This document shows positions 46,244-59,642 of a stretch of 64,000 nucleotides of DNA, piece after piece. The stretch is from contig NZ_FOYF01000005.1 in NCBI RefSeq assembly GCF_900115925.1, positions 290,966-354,965 of the forward strand, given 5' to 3'. Under the pieces are notes generated by a model. That model made no database searches. It saw only the letters and a program-made list of their open reading frames with translations, and was not told the DNA's origin. The position numbers were made by a program, and so were the translations under genes. Positions within the stretch are counted from its first letter, which is position 1. Every line of letters starts with the position of its first letter. Origin of the DNA: Bacillus sp. cl95. GTDB lineage: Bacteria > Bacillota > Bacilli > Bacillales > Cytobacillaceae.

Positions 46244-48145
46244 TTACGCAAGGTGTGATTCACTGTTAATTTTAGCGATCTTGCCTTGTTCAATATAAAC
46301 GAGAAGAATGGAGATATCTGCTGGATTCACACCTGAAATACGTGATGCCTGTGCAATCGATAATGGGCGAACTTGCTTGAGCTTTTGGCGCGCTTCAGTG
46401 GCAATACCTGTGATTGCATCGTAATCGATATTTGCAGGAATCTTCTTGTCTTCCATTTTCTTAAGACGTTCTACTTGCTGTAATGCTTTTTCAATATAAC
46501 CTTCATACTTGATTTGAATTTCAACCTGTTCTTTCACATCTTCATCGATTGGCGTCTCGCTCGGAACAATCTTTTCAATGTGCTTATAGTTCATTTCTGG
46601 ACGTCTTAGTAAATCAGCAGCGCGTATTCCGTCTTTTAGCTCGCTTCCTTCAGCTGAACGAATAAGTGCTTGTACGTCTTCAGTAGGTCTGATCATCACT
46701 GTTTTTAATCTTGAGATTTCATCTTCAATAGCAGCTTTCTTTTTCAAAAACTTCTCATATCGTTCTTCTTTGATTAATCCAATGCGATGTCCAATTTCAG
46801 TTAGACGCAAATCTGCATTATCGTGTCTAAGCAATAAACGATATTCAGCTCTCGAAGTAAGCAATCGGTAAGGTTCTTCCGTTCCCTTAGTGATCAAATC
46901 ATCTACTAGCACACCCATATAGGCATCTGCTCTACCTAGAATCATTTCCTCTTTGTCTAAAGCTTTAAGCGCTGCATTGATTCCCGCGATTAAACCTTGT
47001 CCGGCAGCTTCTTCGTATCCGGATGTGCCGTTAATTTGTCCTGCCGTGTAAAGGCGAGGGACAATCTTTGTTTCAAGCGTTGGCCACAATTGAGTTGGAA
47101 CGATGGCATCATATTCAATCGCATATCCTGATCTCATCATCTGTACGTTCTCTAAACCAGGAATGGTTTTTAAGATTTGTTGTTGTACGTCCTCAGGAAG
47201 ACTTGTCGATAATCCCTGCACATACACTTCTTGAGTATTTCTTCCTTCTGGCTCAAGGAATATTTGGTGACGAGGCTTATCATTGAATCGCACGACCTTA
47301 TCCTCGATCGACGGACAATAACGAGGACCTGTTCCTTTGATCATTCCGGAATACATAGGGGAACGATGCAGGTTGTCATCAATGAGTTGATGCGTATGCT
47401 CATTTGTATATGTCAACCAACATGGTAGTTGGTCTGTAATGAATTTTGTTGTTTCATATGAAAAAGCTCGCGGTATTTCATCACCAGGTTGAATTTCAGT
47501 CTTGCTGTAATCAATCGTTAAACTGTTCACGCGTGGAGGTGTTCCAGTCTTGAATCGAACAAGATCAAAGCCCAATTTTTCCAGATGCTCTGAGAGCTTG
47601 ATAGATGGCTGCTGATTATTAGGACCGCTTGAATACTTAAGGTCACCGATAATAATTTCTCCGCGTAGGAAAGTCCCCGTAGTGATAACGACTGTTTTAG
47701 AACGATAAATGGCTCCTGTTTTTGTGATGACACCAGTGCAAATACCGTCTTCAATAATTAGTTCTTCGACCAAACCTTGAATCAAAGTCATATTTGGCTC
47801 ATCTTCAATGGTCTTTTTCATTTCATGTTGATACAAGAACTTGTCCGCTTGAGCTCTCAACGCTCTTACTGCAGGACCTTTTCCTGTATTCAGCATTCTC
47901 ATTTGAATATGGGTTTTATCTATATTTTTACCCATCTCACCGCCAAGGGCATCAATTTCCCTTACGACAATCCCCTTTGCGGGTCCACCGACAGATGGAT
48001 TACATGGCATAAACGCAACCATATCAAGATTGATCGTAATCATTAACGTTTTGGCACCTAAACGTGCCGACGCCAGTCCTGCTTCACACCCTGCATGTCC
48101 GGCACCAATGACGATGACGTCATAATTTCCTGCTTCGTATGACAT
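46244..48145 (-). CDS. mnmG: tRNA U34 carboxymethylaminomethyl synthase subunit MnmG
   Basis: The 633-residue FAD enzyme forms a complex with MnmE that adds carboxymethylaminomethyl to U34 of several tRNAs. The FAD loop [12 protein letters not shown] is near 12-23, followed by the family motif [14 protein letters not shown], and [15 protein letters not shown] in the FAD domain. AAAGGAG precedes the ATG. It lies 60 bases after mnmE. Confidence 0.98.
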   Translation of the reverse strand: MSYEAGNYDVIVIGAGHAGCEAGLASARLGAKTLMITINLDMVAFMPCNPSVGGPAKGIVVREIDALGGEMGKNIDKTHIQMRMLNTGKGPAVRALRAQADKFLYQHEMKKTIEDEPNMTLIQGLVEELIIEDGICTGVITKTGAIYRSKTVVITTGTFLRGEIIIGDLKYSSGPNNQQPSIKLSEHLEKLGFDLVRFKTGTPPRVNSLTIDYSKTEIQPGDEIPRAFSYETTKFITDQLPCWLTYTNEHTHQLIDDNLHRSPMYSGMIKGTGPRYCPSIEDKVVRFNDKPRHQIFLEPEGRNTQEVYVQGLSTSLPEDVQQQILKTIPGLENVQMMRSGYAIEYDAIVPTQLWPTLETKIVPRLYTAGQINGTSGYEEAAGQGLIAGINAALKALDKEEMILGRADAYMGVLVDDLITKGTEEPYRLLTSRAEYRLLLRHDNADLRLTEIGHRIGLIKEERYEKFLKKKAAIEDEISRLKTVMIRPTEDVQALIRSAEGSELKDGIRAADLLRRPEMNYKHIEKIVPSETPIDEDVKEQVEIQIKYEGYIEKALQQVERLKKMEDKKIPANIDYDAITGIATEARQKLKQVRPLSIAQASRISGVNPADISILLVYIEQGKIAKINSESHLA

Positions 48146-48204
48146 TTTGCAATCTCCTTTTCAGGATAAAAATAGCTATTCTACGATAACTACCCTTATA
48201 TACT

Positions 48205-49590
48205 TTATTTTCCGAGGCAAAATTGAGAGAACAACTGGTCAATTAAACTTTCATGAACGCTTTCCCCGATGATTTCACCGAGCAATTCCCATGTTCTAGT
48301 AAAATCTATTTGAACAATATCAATTGGAATTCCTGATTCTACACCATAGATCGCTTCTTCAATGGAATTCAACGCTTGATTTAAAAGGGCAATATGGCGG
48401 CTATTAGAAACATACGTCATATCACCTGCTTCAAGTGATCCAGCGAAGAATAATGAAGAAATAGCTTCTTCAAGTTCATCGACGCCACGATCTTCTAATA
48501 ACGAAGTCGTCACAATTTTGTGGGCATTCGCCAATTCGTTTACTCGATTTAAATCTATTTTTTGAGGAAGGTCTGTCTTATTGATGATGACGATGACATC
48601 CATCCCCTCGACTGCTTTAAATAAATTTTCATCCTCAACGGTCAATTCATCCGAATAGTTAAGTACAAGAAGCAACAAGTCAGCTTCCTTCAAAACTTGC
48701 CGAGACCGTTCGACACCAATTCGTTCGACAATATCTTCGGTTTCCCTTATTCCTGCTGTATCCAATAAACGTAATGGTACTCCGCGAACATTCACGTATT
48801 CTTCAATGACATCACGAGTAGTCCCAGGTATATCCGTTACAATTGCCTTATTTTCATGCACAAGGCTGTTGAGTAAAGAGGATTTCCCTACATTAGGTCG
48901 ACCAACAATTACCGTAGATAATCCTTCTCTTAGGATTTTCCCCTGCTCTGATGTTTGTAATAGTTTTTTTATTTCTTCTCTTACGTTAGAAGCCTTTGAA
49001 AGTAAAAGATTGTGAGTCATTTCTTCGACATCATCATACTCTGGATAATCGATATTCACTTCCACATGGGCGAGCGTTTCAAGGATTTCCTGTCGCAATC
49101 TATTAATCAGCTTTGAAAGGCGTCCTTCCATTTGACCAAGCGCAACATTCATTGCCCTGTCTGTCTTTGCTCTGATTAAATCCATTACTGCCTCAGCCTG
49201 AGAAAGGTCAATCCGTCCATTTAGAAAAGCGCGTTTTGTGAATTCTCCTGGTTCAGCTAGCCGAGCACCGTTATTCAAGACAAGTTGAAGCACACGGTTT
49301 ACCGAAACGATTCCACCGTGACAGTTGATCTCCACAACATCTTCTTTTGTAAATGTCTTTGGACCCTTCATCACAGAAACCATTACTTCTTCGACTATCT
49401 CATCTTTCTTTGGATCAACCAAATGCCCGTAGTGAATTGTATGCGAAGCTACGTCAATAAGACGTTTTCCTCCCACACCCTTGAAAAGTTTGTCAGCAAT
49501 GCTAAATGCCTCATCACCACTTAAGCGGACGATGGCAATGGCCCCTTCACCCATTGGAGTCGAAATGGCTGCAATTGTATCAAATTCCAT
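48205..49590 (-). CDS. mnmE: tRNA modification GTPase MnmE
   Basis: The 461-residue GTPase partners MnmG. The N-terminal folate-binding domain starts [20 protein letters not shown]. The G domain has [14 protein letters not shown] near 224, [15 protein letters not shown] and NKTD, and the C-terminus is the invariant FCLGK. Start at ATG 49590 with AGAGAGGTG upstream; a GTG three codons earlier overlaps that site. Confidence 0.98.
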   Translation of the reverse strand: MEFDTIAAISTPMGEGAIAIVRLSGDEAFSIADKLFKGVGGKRLIDVASHTIHYGHLVDPKKDEIVEEVMVSVMKGPKTFTKEDVVEINCHGGIVSVNRVLQLVLNNGARLAEPGEFTKRAFLNGRIDLSQAEAVMDLIRAKTDRAMNVALGQMEGRLSKLINRLRQEILETLAHVEVNIDYPEYDDVEEMTHNLLLSKASNVREEIKKLLQTSEQGKILREGLSTVIVGRPNVGKSSLLNSLVHENKAIVTDIPGTTRDVIEEYVNVRGVPLRLLDTAGIRETEDIVERIGVERSRQVLKEADLLLLVLNYSDELTVEDENLFKAVEGMDVIVIINKTDLPQKIDLNRVNELANAHKIVTTSLLEDRGVDELEEAISSLFFAGSLEAGDMTYVSNSRHIALLNQALNSIEEAIYGVESGIPIDIVQIDFTRTWELLGEIIGESVHESLIDQLFSQFCLGK

Positions 49591-49722
49591 TACTTTCACC
49601 TCTCTTCACGAAAAATCATCTATGTTCTTTTTCAATTCCATCATCTATATGTGTCTTTCCCAAATTAATAGAATATCACAAGATATACCTTTAAAAAAGG
49701 ACATCTTACCAGGTACGGGGAA

Positions 49723-49780
49723 TTATCCACAACCCGAAAAAATCAACTAGTTACATTTTAACTTATCCACATGTGAATAA
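49723..49780. promoter_or_regulatory. DnaA boxes upstream of mnmE
   Basis: Exact TTATCCACA at 49723-49731 and 49763-49771, with TGTGAATAA (49772-49780, one mismatch) converging on the latter. About 3.3 kb left of dnaA. The rest of 49591-49894 shows no gene. Confidence 0.6.
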
Positions 49781-49894
49781 CAATAAAGCAAGCTTCCATT
49801 AACCTTTAATCTTGGGAAATAATTTTTGAGATGGCATAGATAAAATCACTAACTCTTCACTCGTTCTTTAAAAAGAAGGCTTGCTTAAACTGAA

Positions 49895-50250
49895 GCCTCT
49901 GTTAAACGAGTCTGTTGATTTCCGTTCCATTCGCTTGCTTTCCTGGACGAATTATGAAAAACCTTAATACCGACTTTTTCATGGAAAAATTCGTCTTGGG
50001 GGCGTTCGCCGAGCCTCCTCGTCGCTAACGCTCCTGGGGGTCTCGCCTGTACGCTACTCCCCTAGGACATTGATGAACTTCCTCGAAAGAACCCACGCAC
50101 GAAGAAAAGGCGGTAGCACAAGGAAAGCTTCCATGTATTCACATCGCACGAAATGATGCGATAGCATCATGAGGATTTTCGAGGAGTCAAGAGCCTTCCA
50201 CTCCAATCAACGTTGTTTATAAAGTAACAACACTGAACTTTAACATAGCT
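49895..50250. mobile_element. Composite family A element (356 bp)
   Basis: The ends GCCTCTGTTAAAC and CTTTAACATAGCT and the first 180 bases match the long family A copies. Inside the right half, about 120 bases (roughly 50070-50195) are extra, bounded by CCTCGAAA and TTTTCGAGG, with a segment resembling the extra part of 37042-37240 in reverse. No target duplication is clear. Confidence 0.7.
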
Positions 50251-50262
50251 GAAATAAAAAAA

Positions 50263-50285
50263 TACCCTATCCGAGGGATAAGGTA
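50263..50285 (-). terminator. Terminator of spoIIIJ-jag
   Basis: TACCCTATCC pairs with GGATAAGGTA (one G-T pair); TTTTTTTATTTC follows on the minus strand. It is 15 bases after the jag stop. Confidence 0.85.
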
Positions 50286-50300
50286 CTTGCTAGACGATAT

Positions 50301-50924
50301 TTAAGATTTTACTGGTGTTATAACAATGTGTCGATGTGGTTCCGAGCCATCAGAAAATGTTTTTACTCGCTTATTTCCTACAAGCGCAGTATGAATCACT
50401 TTTCTTTCATAAGAAGGCATTGGCTCCAATGTCACACTTTTACCAGATTTCAATGCTTTTTGAGCCAGGCGCTGTGCTAAAATCACTAGCGTGTCGCTTC
50501 TTCTTTTTCGATAATCCTCAGCATCTAGGATTACAGTCAAATATTGATCTGAAAAACGGTTTACAACAAGCTGTGTCAAGTATTGCAAGGAATTAAGTGT
50601 TTGTCCTCTTTTCCCAATGAGTAAGGCTATCTTATCGCCAGTTAAGGTAAAGTTTACTTGCTTACCCTCTCGTTGGATTTCAATCTGGATCGGTACTCCC
50701 ATTTTTTCACTGACTTGAAGTAGAAAGCTTTTCGCTTCTTCGATTGCATCAATTTTCACTGTTGCCTTAATGATGGCAGGACGGGATCCGAAAATCCCGA
50801 AAATGCCTTTTTTGCCTTCATCGATGATCGTAATTTCTGTGCGGTCTTTGGTTGTGTTTAGTTGAGCTAAAGCTGATTCTACTGCTTCTTCGACTGTTTG
50901 TCCGGTAGCAGTTACCTGTTTCAC
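50301..50924 (-). CDS. jag: RNA-binding protein Jag/KhpB
   Basis: The 207-residue protein has an N-terminal Jag domain (about 1-50, with [13 protein letters not shown]), a KH domain with [15 protein letters not shown] near 125-139, and a C-terminal R3H domain (about 145-207). KhpB binds RNA with KhpA and influences cell length and the SpoIIIJ pathway. GTG start, overlapping the spoIIIJ stop by 4 bases, with GGGAGGAG upstream. Confidence 0.96.
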   Translation of the reverse strand: MKQVTATGQTVEEAVESALAQLNTTKDRTEITIIDEGKKGIFGIFGSRPAIIKATVKIDAIEEAKSFLLQVSEKMGVPIQIEIQREGKQVNFTLTGDKIALLIGKRGQTLNSLQYLTQLVVNRFSDQYLTVILDAEDYRKRRSDTLVILAQRLAQKALKSGKSVTLEPMPSYERKVIHTALVGNKRVKTFSDGSEPHRHIVITPVKS

Positions 50925-51700
50925 TTCTTTGCTCCTCCCGCGTTACCGGATGCTGAAGCTTTTTTCAACTCCGGCCCTTTAATAAGATATGTTTGAACTA
51001 TCATAAATAAGTTCCCCACTACCCAATAAAGTGAAAGTGCAGCTGGGAAATTAAATGCGAAAATAACAATCATAATCGGCATCATCCAAAGCATCATGGC
51101 CATTTGCGGATTTTGGTTTTCAGTACCTGCCATCATTAACTTCTGTTGGATGAACGTTGTGATACCTGCCACAATCGGCAGAATATAATATGGATCTTTG
51201 TCTCCAAGATCGAACCAAAGGAAACTGTGTTCAGAAATTTCTCTTGTTCTGGAGATTGCATGATAAAATCCGATCAAAATCGGCATCTGAACTAGTAATG
51301 GGAAACATCCAGCTAAAGGATTCACACCATTTTGCTGAAATAATGCCATTGTTTCTTGCTGAAGTTTCTGCTGTGTCTTTTGATCTTTAGAACTATACTT
51401 TTCACGCAATTTTTGCATTTCCGGTTGGAGCGCCTGCATTGCTTTTGAGTTTTTAGTTTGTTTGATCATAAGTGGTAAAATCGCTAAACGAATAAGAATG
51501 GTAACAAAGATAATCGATAATCCAAAGTTTCCTCCTAATATTTCAGCCGCTTTAGTTATCAATAGTGAGAGGGGATAAACAATATATTCATTCCAAAACC
51601 CTTCACTTTCAGAAGTGATAGGTTGCTTAATCTCGGTACAGCCGGATAATAGCAGCATTAATGAGATCAAGGTAATGACTAGAAATATTTTCTTTTTCAA
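50921..51700 (-). CDS. spoIIIJ: Membrane protein insertase YidC1/SpoIIIJ
   Basis: The 259-residue lipoprotein has the lipobox LLLSGC with Cys21 and five later spans. The YidC core motifs [19 protein letters not shown] and [27 protein letters not shown] are present. It inserts small membrane proteins and is needed for engulfed-forespore activity. It follows rnpA after about 180 bases. Confidence 0.97.
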   Translation of the reverse strand: MKKKIFLVITLISLMLLLSGCTEIKQPITSESEGFWNEYIVYPLSLLITKAAEILGGNFGLSIIFVTILIRLAILPLMIKQTKNSKAMQALQPEMQKLREKYSSKDQKTQQKLQQETMALFQQNGVNPLAGCFPLLVQMPILIGFYHAISRTREISEHSFLWFDLGDKDPYYILPIVAGITTFIQQKLMMAGTENQNPQMAMMLWMMPIMIVIFAFNFPAALSLYWVVGNLFMIVQTYLIKGPELKKASASGNAGGAKK

Positions 51701-51877
51701 GCGTACTTTCCTCCTTCAATCTATTCACTTATATTTTCATACTACTTAATAGACCGACTTTTTTATGTAAAACTTCTCTCATTATAAAAATGAGAGAGCA
51801 ATCAAGTGTATTTTATCACTTTTATATAGGAAGTGCTTTCAAATTTTCAGTCTTGCGAAAAATTAATAGAGAAATCC

Positions 51878-52240
51878 CTATCCATTATGTCCTGGTCTGT
51901 CTTTTTTCAAAACCTTTGCCACTTTTAATACATGCGTCAAACTTTTCTTCACTTCAAAAAAGTCCATTTCAGCCAAAGGCTTTCGAGCGATAATGACATA
52001 ATCATTACCATCTTGTAATTGAGTCTTTAATTCCAAGACGGATTGACGAATATATCTCTTAATTTGATTTCGCATTACAGCATTGCCTATTTTTTTACTT
52101 ACGGAAAGTCCAATGCGAAAATCAGTTTGCTCGCTTTTTGGCAAAAGATACAGCACGAATTGACGATTTGCTACAGAACGACCTTTATTAAAGACTTCCT
52201 GGAACTCTTTATTCTTTTTGATCCGCAATTCTTTCTTCAT
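51878..52240 (-). CDS. rnpA: Ribonuclease P protein component
   Basis: The 120-residue basic protein supports the RNase P RNA in 5' maturation of tRNAs. The family motif [21 protein letters not shown] holds the RNR region, and YVIIARKP follows. Start at ATG 52240; the GTG three codons earlier overlaps the AGAAGGTG site. It follows rpmH after about 100 bases and an intervening hairpin. Confidence 0.97.
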   Translation of the reverse strand: MKKELRIKKNKEFQEVFNKGRSVANRQFVLYLLPKSEQTDFRIGLSVSKKIGNAVMRNQIKRYIRQSVLELKTQLQDGNDYVIIARKPLAEMDFFEVKKSLTHVLKVAKVLKKDRPGHNG

Positions 52241-52322
52241 TTTAAACACCTTCTGTCAGGTCACCCTTCAAGAAAAGGGCTTCTTTATTTCAATCATATC
52301 ATCCAGAGAAAGAGAAAAAAGA

Positions 52323-52342
52323 CCACTGAGATAGTTCAGTGG
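52323..52342 (-). terminator. Hairpin after rpmH (partial terminator)
   Basis: CCACTGA pairs with TCAGTGG; TCTTTTTTCTC follows on the minus strand. It abuts the rpmH stop, before rnpA, so it may set a lower level of rnpA than rpmH. Confidence 0.75.
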
Positions 52343-52343
52343 C

Positions 52344-52478
52344 CTAAGCTGATAATACTTTTCTTCCTTTTAGACGGCGACGAGCTAAAACTTTACGTCC
52401 GTTAGCTGAGCTCATGCGGCTGCGGAATCCGTGAACCTTACTGTGTTTACGTTTCTTTGGTTGGTAAGTACGTTTCAT
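52344..52478 (-). CDS. rpmH: 50S ribosomal protein L34
   Basis: The 44-residue protein reads [19 protein letters not shown] and ends [16 protein letters not shown] precedes the ATG (52478). It is divergent from dnaA across oriC, the classical arrangement. Confidence 0.99.
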   Translation of the reverse strand: MKRTYQPKKRKHSKVHGFRSRMSSANGRKVLARRRLKGRKVLSA

Positions 52479-52628
52479 TATATTACACCTCCCTGAGGAA
52501 TAGCTGTTAAAGACAGTCTTATTTATTATAGAGATGTACCCTCTAAATTGTCAACTCCCCTTCAACGGTTTCACAAATCTTCCAGTGATACTTCTTAAAG
52601 ATGTTTGGTTAGTTGATCTTAGTTCAAA

Positions 52629-52928
52629 TTCGACAAACATCAGCCTGTGGATAAAAAATCGACACATTTTTTATTATCCACACTACATATTGACAAGTTT
52701 TTCACATAAAAAATCGTTGTGGACAATTTAAATCCCCATAATAGGAGACTTGTGGATAAACTAACAAAAACCATTGCGCCACTTATAAATATTTGATATT
52801 ATATTTATGTTTTCACTCTGGATAACTCTTCTTTCTCATATACAATATCCACAGATTGTGGATATCTTGTGGACAGGTTATTCTAACTCTTTGTAAAACC
52901 TTGTCCACAAGTAGTGGATAATGTCGAA
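52629..52928. other. oriC: oriC, left part: DnaA-box and 0A-box cluster
   Basis: Exact DnaA boxes: TGTGGATAA at 52646 and 52751, TTATCCACA at 52674. One-mismatch boxes include 52718, 52817, 52845, 52857, 52901 and 52913. An 0A box TTCGACAA is at 52629-52636 and TGTCGAA at 52922-52928, the latter adjoining a DnaA box. The rest of 52479-53057 is A+T-rich leader of dnaA. In Bacillus both this part and the dnaA-dnaN gap are needed for initiation. Confidence 0.92.
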
Positions 52929-53057
52929 ACTCCATTTTACTTCCTTATTATATGTTTTTCCACATTCATTAATTCGTATTTTTATGAATAGTGCGTTGTA
53001 CAAGCTGTACAACCTAGCTGTTTTTGATAATAAAACCAGAAAAAGGAGGGATACCAC

Positions 53058-54404
53058 TTGGAAAATATCGCGGATTTGTGGAATGCGGCTCTTTCGAATA
53101 TAGAAAAGAAAATAAGTAAGCCAAGTTTTGATACATGGCTGAAATCGACGAAAGCTCATTCTCTTCAAGGGGATTTATTAATCATTACCGCACCGAATGA
53201 ATTTGCCCGTGATTGGCTGGAAGAACGGTATTCTCAGCTTATTTCAGGCATCTTATATGAGATAACTGGTGAGGAATTAGCCGTTAAATTTATCATTCCT
53301 CAAAATCAGAACGAAGAACCACTAGACTTACCGGCACAACCGAAAAAATCTAAAAAAGATGATGAGCAGATCGAATTGCCGCTAAATATGCTCAATCCAA
53401 AATATACGTTCGATACGTTTGTTATTGGATCTGGAAACCGCTTTGCACATGCGGCATCCCTTGCTGTCGCGGAAGCTCCTGCAAAAGCATATAATCCGCT
53501 ATTTATATACGGGGGCGTAGGTCTAGGAAAAACGCACTTAATGCATGCAATTGGCCATTATGTTATTGACCATAACCCCTCCGCTAAAGTCGTCTATTTG
53601 TCATCAGAGAAATTCACCAATGAGTTCATCAACTCAATTAGGGATAATAAGGCTGTTGATTTTAGAAATAAGTATCGAAACGTTGATGTGCTACTTATTG
53701 ACGATATTCAATTCTTGGCTGGAAAAGAACAAACTCAAGAAGAATTTTTCCATACATTTAATACGCTTCATGAAGAAAGTAAACAAATTGTTATCTCGAG
53801 TGACCGACCACCAAAAGAAATACCTACTTTGGAAGATCGTTTGCGTTCTCGCTTTGAATGGGGCCTTATCACGGATATTACGCCGCCAGATTTGGAAACC
53901 AGGATTGCCATCTTACGTAAAAAGGCGAAAGCAGAGGGCCTAGATATTCCAAATGAAGTGATGCTCTATATTGCCAATCAAATTGATTCGAATATTCGTG
54001 AGCTTGAAGGTGCACTTATCCGGGTTGTTGCCTACTCTTCCTTAATTAATAAAGATATAAATGCGGATCTAGCAGCCGAAGCCTTGAAGGACATCATTCC
54101 TAGTTCAAAGCCGAAAGTTGTTACTATACATGAGATTCAAAAAGTTGTCGGGGAACAATTCCATATCAAATTAGAGGATTTTAAAGCAAAAAAGCGAACA
54201 AAATCTGTTGCATTCCCAAGACAAATCGCTATGTATCTATCACGTGAGCTAACAGATCATTCCTTGCCAAAAATCGGTGAAGAATTCGGCGGTCGAGATC
54301 ACACGACGGTCATCCATGCTCATGAAAAAATATCAAAGCTGCTTGCAACAGATGCTCAATTACAAAGACAAGTTAAAGAATTACATGAAATATTAAAAGT
54401 CTAG
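53058..54404 (+). CDS. dnaA: Chromosomal replication initiator DnaA
   Basis: The 448-residue AAA+ protein binds DnaA boxes and opens oriC. Domain I is residues 1-80, the linker about 85-110, domain III has Walker [10 protein letters not shown] near 152-160 and LLIDDIQF, and domain IV carries the DNA-binding [17 protein letters not shown] start after AAAAGGAGG, the same start codon as in B. subtilis. DnaA boxes upstream imply autoregulation. Confidence 0.99.
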   Translation: MENIADLWNAALSNIEKKISKPSFDTWLKSTKAHSLQGDLLIITAPNEFARDWLEERYSQLISGILYEITGEELAVKFIIPQNQNEEPLDLPAQPKKSKKDDEQIELPLNMLNPKYTFDTFVIGSGNRFAHAASLAVAEAPAKAYNPLFIYGGVGLGKTHLMHAIGHYVIDHNPSAKVVYLSSEKFTNEFINSIRDNKAVDFRNKYRNVDVLLIDDIQFLAGKEQTQEEFFHTFNTLHEESKQIVISSDRPPKEIPTLEDRLRSRFEWGLITDITPPDLETRIAILRKKAKAEGLDIPNEVMLYIANQIDSNIRELEGALIRVVAYSSLINKDINADLAAEALKDIIPSSKPKVVTIHEIQKVVGEQFHIKLEDFKAKKRTKSVAFPRQIAMYLSRELTDHSLPKIGEEFGGRDHTTVIHAHEKISKLLATDAQLQRQVKELHEILKV

Positions 54405-54440
54405 AATTATGTGAATAACTTACTCTTGTTTGCACACAGT

Positions 54441-54523
54441 CTGTCCACATGTGGATAGGCTGTGTTTCCTTTCAAAATACGACTTATCCACATAATCACA
54501 GGCCCTACTATTACTTCTACTAT
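54441..54523. other. oriC: oriC, right part: DnaA boxes, DnaA-trio and unwinding element
   Basis: Boxes CTGTCCACA (54441-54449) and TGTGGATAG (54450-54458) converge, and TTATCCACA lies at 54484-54492. The DnaA-trio array TAC-TAT-TAC-TTC-TAC-TAT follows at 54506-54523, then an A+T-rich unwinding stretch. The order matches the B. subtilis unwinding region between dnaA and dnaN. Confidence 0.92.
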
Positions 54524-54586
54524 ATTTTTAAAACATATTAGTATATGTCATTAAGGTGAATTTATGCTCAAAATGGAGGATTAAAA

Positions 54587-55723
54587 ATGAGATTTATCAT
54601 TCAACGAGACCGTTTGGTTCAAAGCGTGCAAGATGTCATGAAAGCTGTAACTTCCAGAACTACTATTCCAATTTTGACAGGTATTAAAATCGTCGCGACC
54701 CAAGATGGAGTAACTCTAACTGGTAGTGATTCTGATATTTCAATCGAATCTTTCATTCCTAAAGAAGAATCCGGGGATGAAATTGTTGAAATCAAACAAG
54801 CAGGATCTATCGTCCTACAAGCTAAATTTTTTAGTGAGATTGTTAAGAAATTACCTACAGACACGGTTGAAATGGAAGTTCAAGGCAACTTGCAAACTGT
54901 CATTCGATCTGGAAAATCTGAATTCAATCTAAATGGTTTAGATGCAGAAGAATATCCTCATCTTCCACATATTGAAGAAGACAACATTTTTAGAATTCCT
55001 ACTGACCTTTTAAAAGCGATGATTCGTCAAACTGTTTTCGGAGTGTCCACGTCAGAAACACGCCCCATCTTGACAGGTGTAAACTGGAAGGTAGAAAACG
55101 AGGAATTAACCTGTATTGCAACAGATAGCCATCGACTAGCATTAAGAAAAGCGGCAATCGAAACAGGCAACAATGCATCATACAATGTTGTCATTCCAGG
55201 TAAAAGTTTGAATGAATTAAGTAAAATTCTCGATGATAACAACGAATTGGTTGAAATCGTCATTACAGAAAATCAAGTTTTGTTTAAAGCCAAGCATCTA
55301 TTATTCTTCTCAAGATTGCTTGAAGGAAATTATCCAGATACAACTAGACTGATTCCCAATGAGAGCAAAACTGAAGTAGTCGTAAATACAAAAGAATTTT
55401 TACAAGCGATTGATCGTGCTTCATTGTTAGCACGTGAAGGACGTAATAACGTGGTTAAATTCTCTACACTTGAAGGCGGAATAGTTGAAATCTCTTCAAA
55501 TACTCCTGAAATTGGGAAAGTTGTCGAAGAGGTACAAAGTCAGTCAATAGAGGGAGAAGAATTAAAGATTTCTTTTAGCGCAAAATATATGATGGATGCA
55601 TTAAAAGCGTTAGAAGGAACAGATATTCGAGTGAGTTTCACTGGAGCTATGCGCCCCTTCCTCATTCGTCCATTACATGATGAATCTATTCTACAGCTGA
55701 TTTTGCCTGTAAGAACGTACTAA
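54587..55723 (+). CDS. dnaN: DNA polymerase III beta subunit (sliding clamp)
   Basis: The 378-residue protein forms the dimeric clamp that tethers polymerase and other factors to DNA. Three repeated clamp domains are visible (starts near 1, 128 and 248), with the C-terminal VRTY close to the typical end. ATG after GGAGG. Ends at a hairpin. Confidence 0.99.
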   Translation: MRFIIQRDRLVQSVQDVMKAVTSRTTIPILTGIKIVATQDGVTLTGSDSDISIESFIPKEESGDEIVEIKQAGSIVLQAKFFSEIVKKLPTDTVEMEVQGNLQTVIRSGKSEFNLNGLDAEEYPHLPHIEEDNIFRIPTDLLKAMIRQTVFGVSTSETRPILTGVNWKVENEELTCIATDSHRLALRKAAIETGNNASYNVVIPGKSLNELSKILDDNNELVEIVITENQVLFKAKHLLFFSRLLEGNYPDTTRLIPNESKTEVVVNTKEFLQAIDRASLLAREGRNNVVKFSTLEGGIVEISSNTPEIGKVVEEVQSQSIEGEELKISFSAKYMMDALKALEGTDIRVSFTGAMRPFLIRPLHDESILQLILPVRTY

Positions 55724-55732
55724 GACTAATAG

Positions 55733-55754
55733 AGTCGCCAATAAAATGGCGACT
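55733..55754 (+). terminator. dnaN terminator
   Basis: AGTCGCCA pairs perfectly with TGGCGACT around six bases, followed by TTTTTATC. Confidence 0.88.
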
Positions 55755-55832
55755 TTTTATCTTTTCTTTGTAACGGACACGATTATTTAGTAAAATAAAG
55801 TATTAGAAACTTTTTGAAGAAAGAGTGAAAAA

Positions 55833-56048
55833 ATGGCGACGAAAATTAAGATTGATACTGAGTATATAACTTTAGGCCAATTTTTAAAGGCAGCAGACCT
55901 GATTCAAACGGGTGGAATGGCAAAATGGTTTTTAAGTGAGTATGAAGTTTTTATCAATAATGAACAAGATCAGCGAAGAGGAAGAAAACTTCGGGACGGC
56001 GACAAAATTTGCATTAAGGATTTTGGGGAGTTTTCGATTATCCAATAG
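55833..56048 (+). CDS. yaaA: S4-domain protein RlbA/YaaA
   Basis: The 71-residue protein is a single S4 RNA-binding domain ([33 protein letters not shown]). B. subtilis YaaA is linked to 50S assembly. It lies directly before recF, 17 bases apart. Confidence 0.95.
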   Translation: MATKIKIDTEYITLGQFLKAADLIQTGGMAKWFLSEYEVFINNEQDQRRGRKLRDGDKICIKDFGEFSIIQ

Positions 56049-56065
56049 CTAAAGGATGTAACTGT

Positions 56066-57184
56066 ATGTACATTGAGGAATTAGCGTTAAGGAATTATCG
56101 TAACTACCAAGAATTAAGTCTTGATTTCGGAAATAACGTGAATGTTTTTCTAGGAGAGAATGCACAAGGAAAGACAAATGTTATGGAATCGATTTATGTT
56201 CTTGCAATGGCAAAATCTCATCGAACATCGAATGATAAAGAACTTATTCGCTGGGATGAAGATTATGCTAAAATAGAAGGTAGGGTAAAAAAACTGTATG
56301 GTTCAGTGCCGATGCAGTTAGTCATTTCCAAAAAAGGAAAAAAAGCCAAGTGTAATCATATCGAACAGCAAAAGCTGAGCCAATATGTCGGCAACATGAA
56401 TGTCGTTATGTTTGCGCCTGAAGACCTCAACCTTGTAAAAGGAAGCCCTCAGATTAGAAGAAGATTTGTCGATATGGAAATTGGCCAAGTGTCGGCTGTT
56501 TATCTGCATGATATAAGTCAATATCAAAAAATACTCCTGCAGCGGAATCATTACTTGAAGATGCTGCAAATAAACAAACAAACAGACCACACTATGTTAG
56601 AAATCTTAACAGAGCAGTTCATTCAGGCAGCGGTCAAAATTACTGTCAAACGCTTTGAATTTCTAAGATTGCTTGAAAATTGGGCACAACCTATTCACCA
56701 AGGCATTTCTAGAGGATTAGAAACGCTAAAAGTTGTCTATAAACCGTCCGTTGACGTATTAGAAGACCAAGAGTTGTCGAAAATGGTACTGTGCTTTGAA
56801 GAAAAATTTGCTAAAACGAAAAAGCGGGAAATCGAACGAGGAGTTACGATGTTCGGCCCACACCGTGACGACCTTATTTTTCATGTGAATGGGCGTGATG
56901 TCCAAACATTTGGATCACAAGGACAACAGAGAACCACTGCCCTATCAGTCAAACTTGCCGAAATTGAATTGATTCAATCTGAAATCGGTGAGTATCCCAT
57001 CTTGCTTCTTGATGATGTACTTTCTGAATTAGATGACTACCGTCAGTCACATTTGCTTAATACCATTCAAGGGAAAGTTCAAACCTTTGTTACGACGACA
57101 AGTATTAATGGCATTAATCATCAAACGCTAAAGGAAGCAACTACATTTCAAGTTGAAGCAGGCACAATCCGGAAAAATGATTGA
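56066..57184 (+). CDS. recF: DNA replication and repair protein RecF
   Basis: The 372-residue SMC-like ATPase loads RecA at gaps with RecO and RecR. Walker A is GENAQGKTN near 32-40, the ABC signature is [16 protein letters not shown], and Walker B is [15 protein letters not shown] start 17 bases after yaaA. Confidence 0.98.
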   Translation: MYIEELALRNYRNYQELSLDFGNNVNVFLGENAQGKTNVMESIYVLAMAKSHRTSNDKELIRWDEDYAKIEGRVKKLYGSVPMQLVISKKGKKAKCNHIEQQKLSQYVGNMNVVMFAPEDLNLVKGSPQIRRRFVDMEIGQVSAVYLHDISQYQKILLQRNHYLKMLQINKQTDHTMLEILTEQFIQAAVKITVKRFEFLRLLENWAQPIHQGISRGLETLKVVYKPSVDVLEDQELSKMVLCFEEKFAKTKKREIERGVTMFGPHRDDLIFHVNGRDVQTFGSQGQQRTTALSVKLAEIELIQSEIGEYPILLLDDVLSELDDYRQSHLLNTIQGKVQTFVTTTSINGINHQTLKEATTFQVEAGTIRKND

Positions 57185-57196
57185 GGTGGCATTTGC

Positions 57197-57445
57197 ATGT
57201 ATATCCATTTAGGTGAAGAAATCCTCATCCAAACAAAAGATATTATCGCAATTTTAGACAAAGATAGTTTTAACTCTTCAACAATGGCTGAAGAGTTTTT
57301 GAAACGTAAAGAAAATACAGCCATCAATTTAGCAAAAGGCCATTTTAAATCGGTTGTAATCACTCTTGATAAGGTATATCTGTCTCCCCTTTCATCAGGG
57401 ACATTGAAGAAACGGTCAAGTCACATGATGCTGCAAGAATTTTAA
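57197..57445 (+). CDS. remB: Extracellular matrix regulator RemB
   Basis: The 82-residue protein (YaaB) starts MYIHLGEEILIQTKDIIAIL. RemB is a paralogue-type partner of the RemA DNA-binding activator of matrix genes in B. subtilis. It follows recF after 12 bases with GAGGTGG upstream. Confidence 0.95.
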   Translation: MYIHLGEEILIQTKDIIAILDKDSFNSSTMAEEFLKRKENTAINLAKGHFKSVVITLDKVYLSPLSSGTLKKRSSHMMLQEF

Positions 57446-57491
57446 ACTTATAAGTACCTTACCAACAATAATAATCTTTTTCTTTAACTAT

Positions 57492-57595
57492 GGCTCTTCG
57501 TAAAATTTGTTACTTTAACACGCGAAAGTAAAAATTGGCTTCTGGATTTTTACGATTTGTTATGGAATCTTGGTTCAAACTTCTCGAAAAGAGCC
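57492..57595. mobile_element. Family C-like element between remB and gyrB (104 bp)
   Basis: The ends GGCTCTTCGTAAA and TTCTCGAAAAGAGCC are inverted repeats with similarity to the family C termini. No target duplication is seen. It separates remB from the gyrB leader. Confidence 0.6.
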
Positions 57596-57701
57596 ACGAT
57601 GCCATAAAGAATTCGGGATGAGAGAACCATCCGAAAAGCAACAATCAATGCGAAAGCAGCCTTAACAATAGATGAATACGAGCAAGTAAATGAAAGTGTA
57701 G

Positions 57702-59642
<1,941 letters not shown>

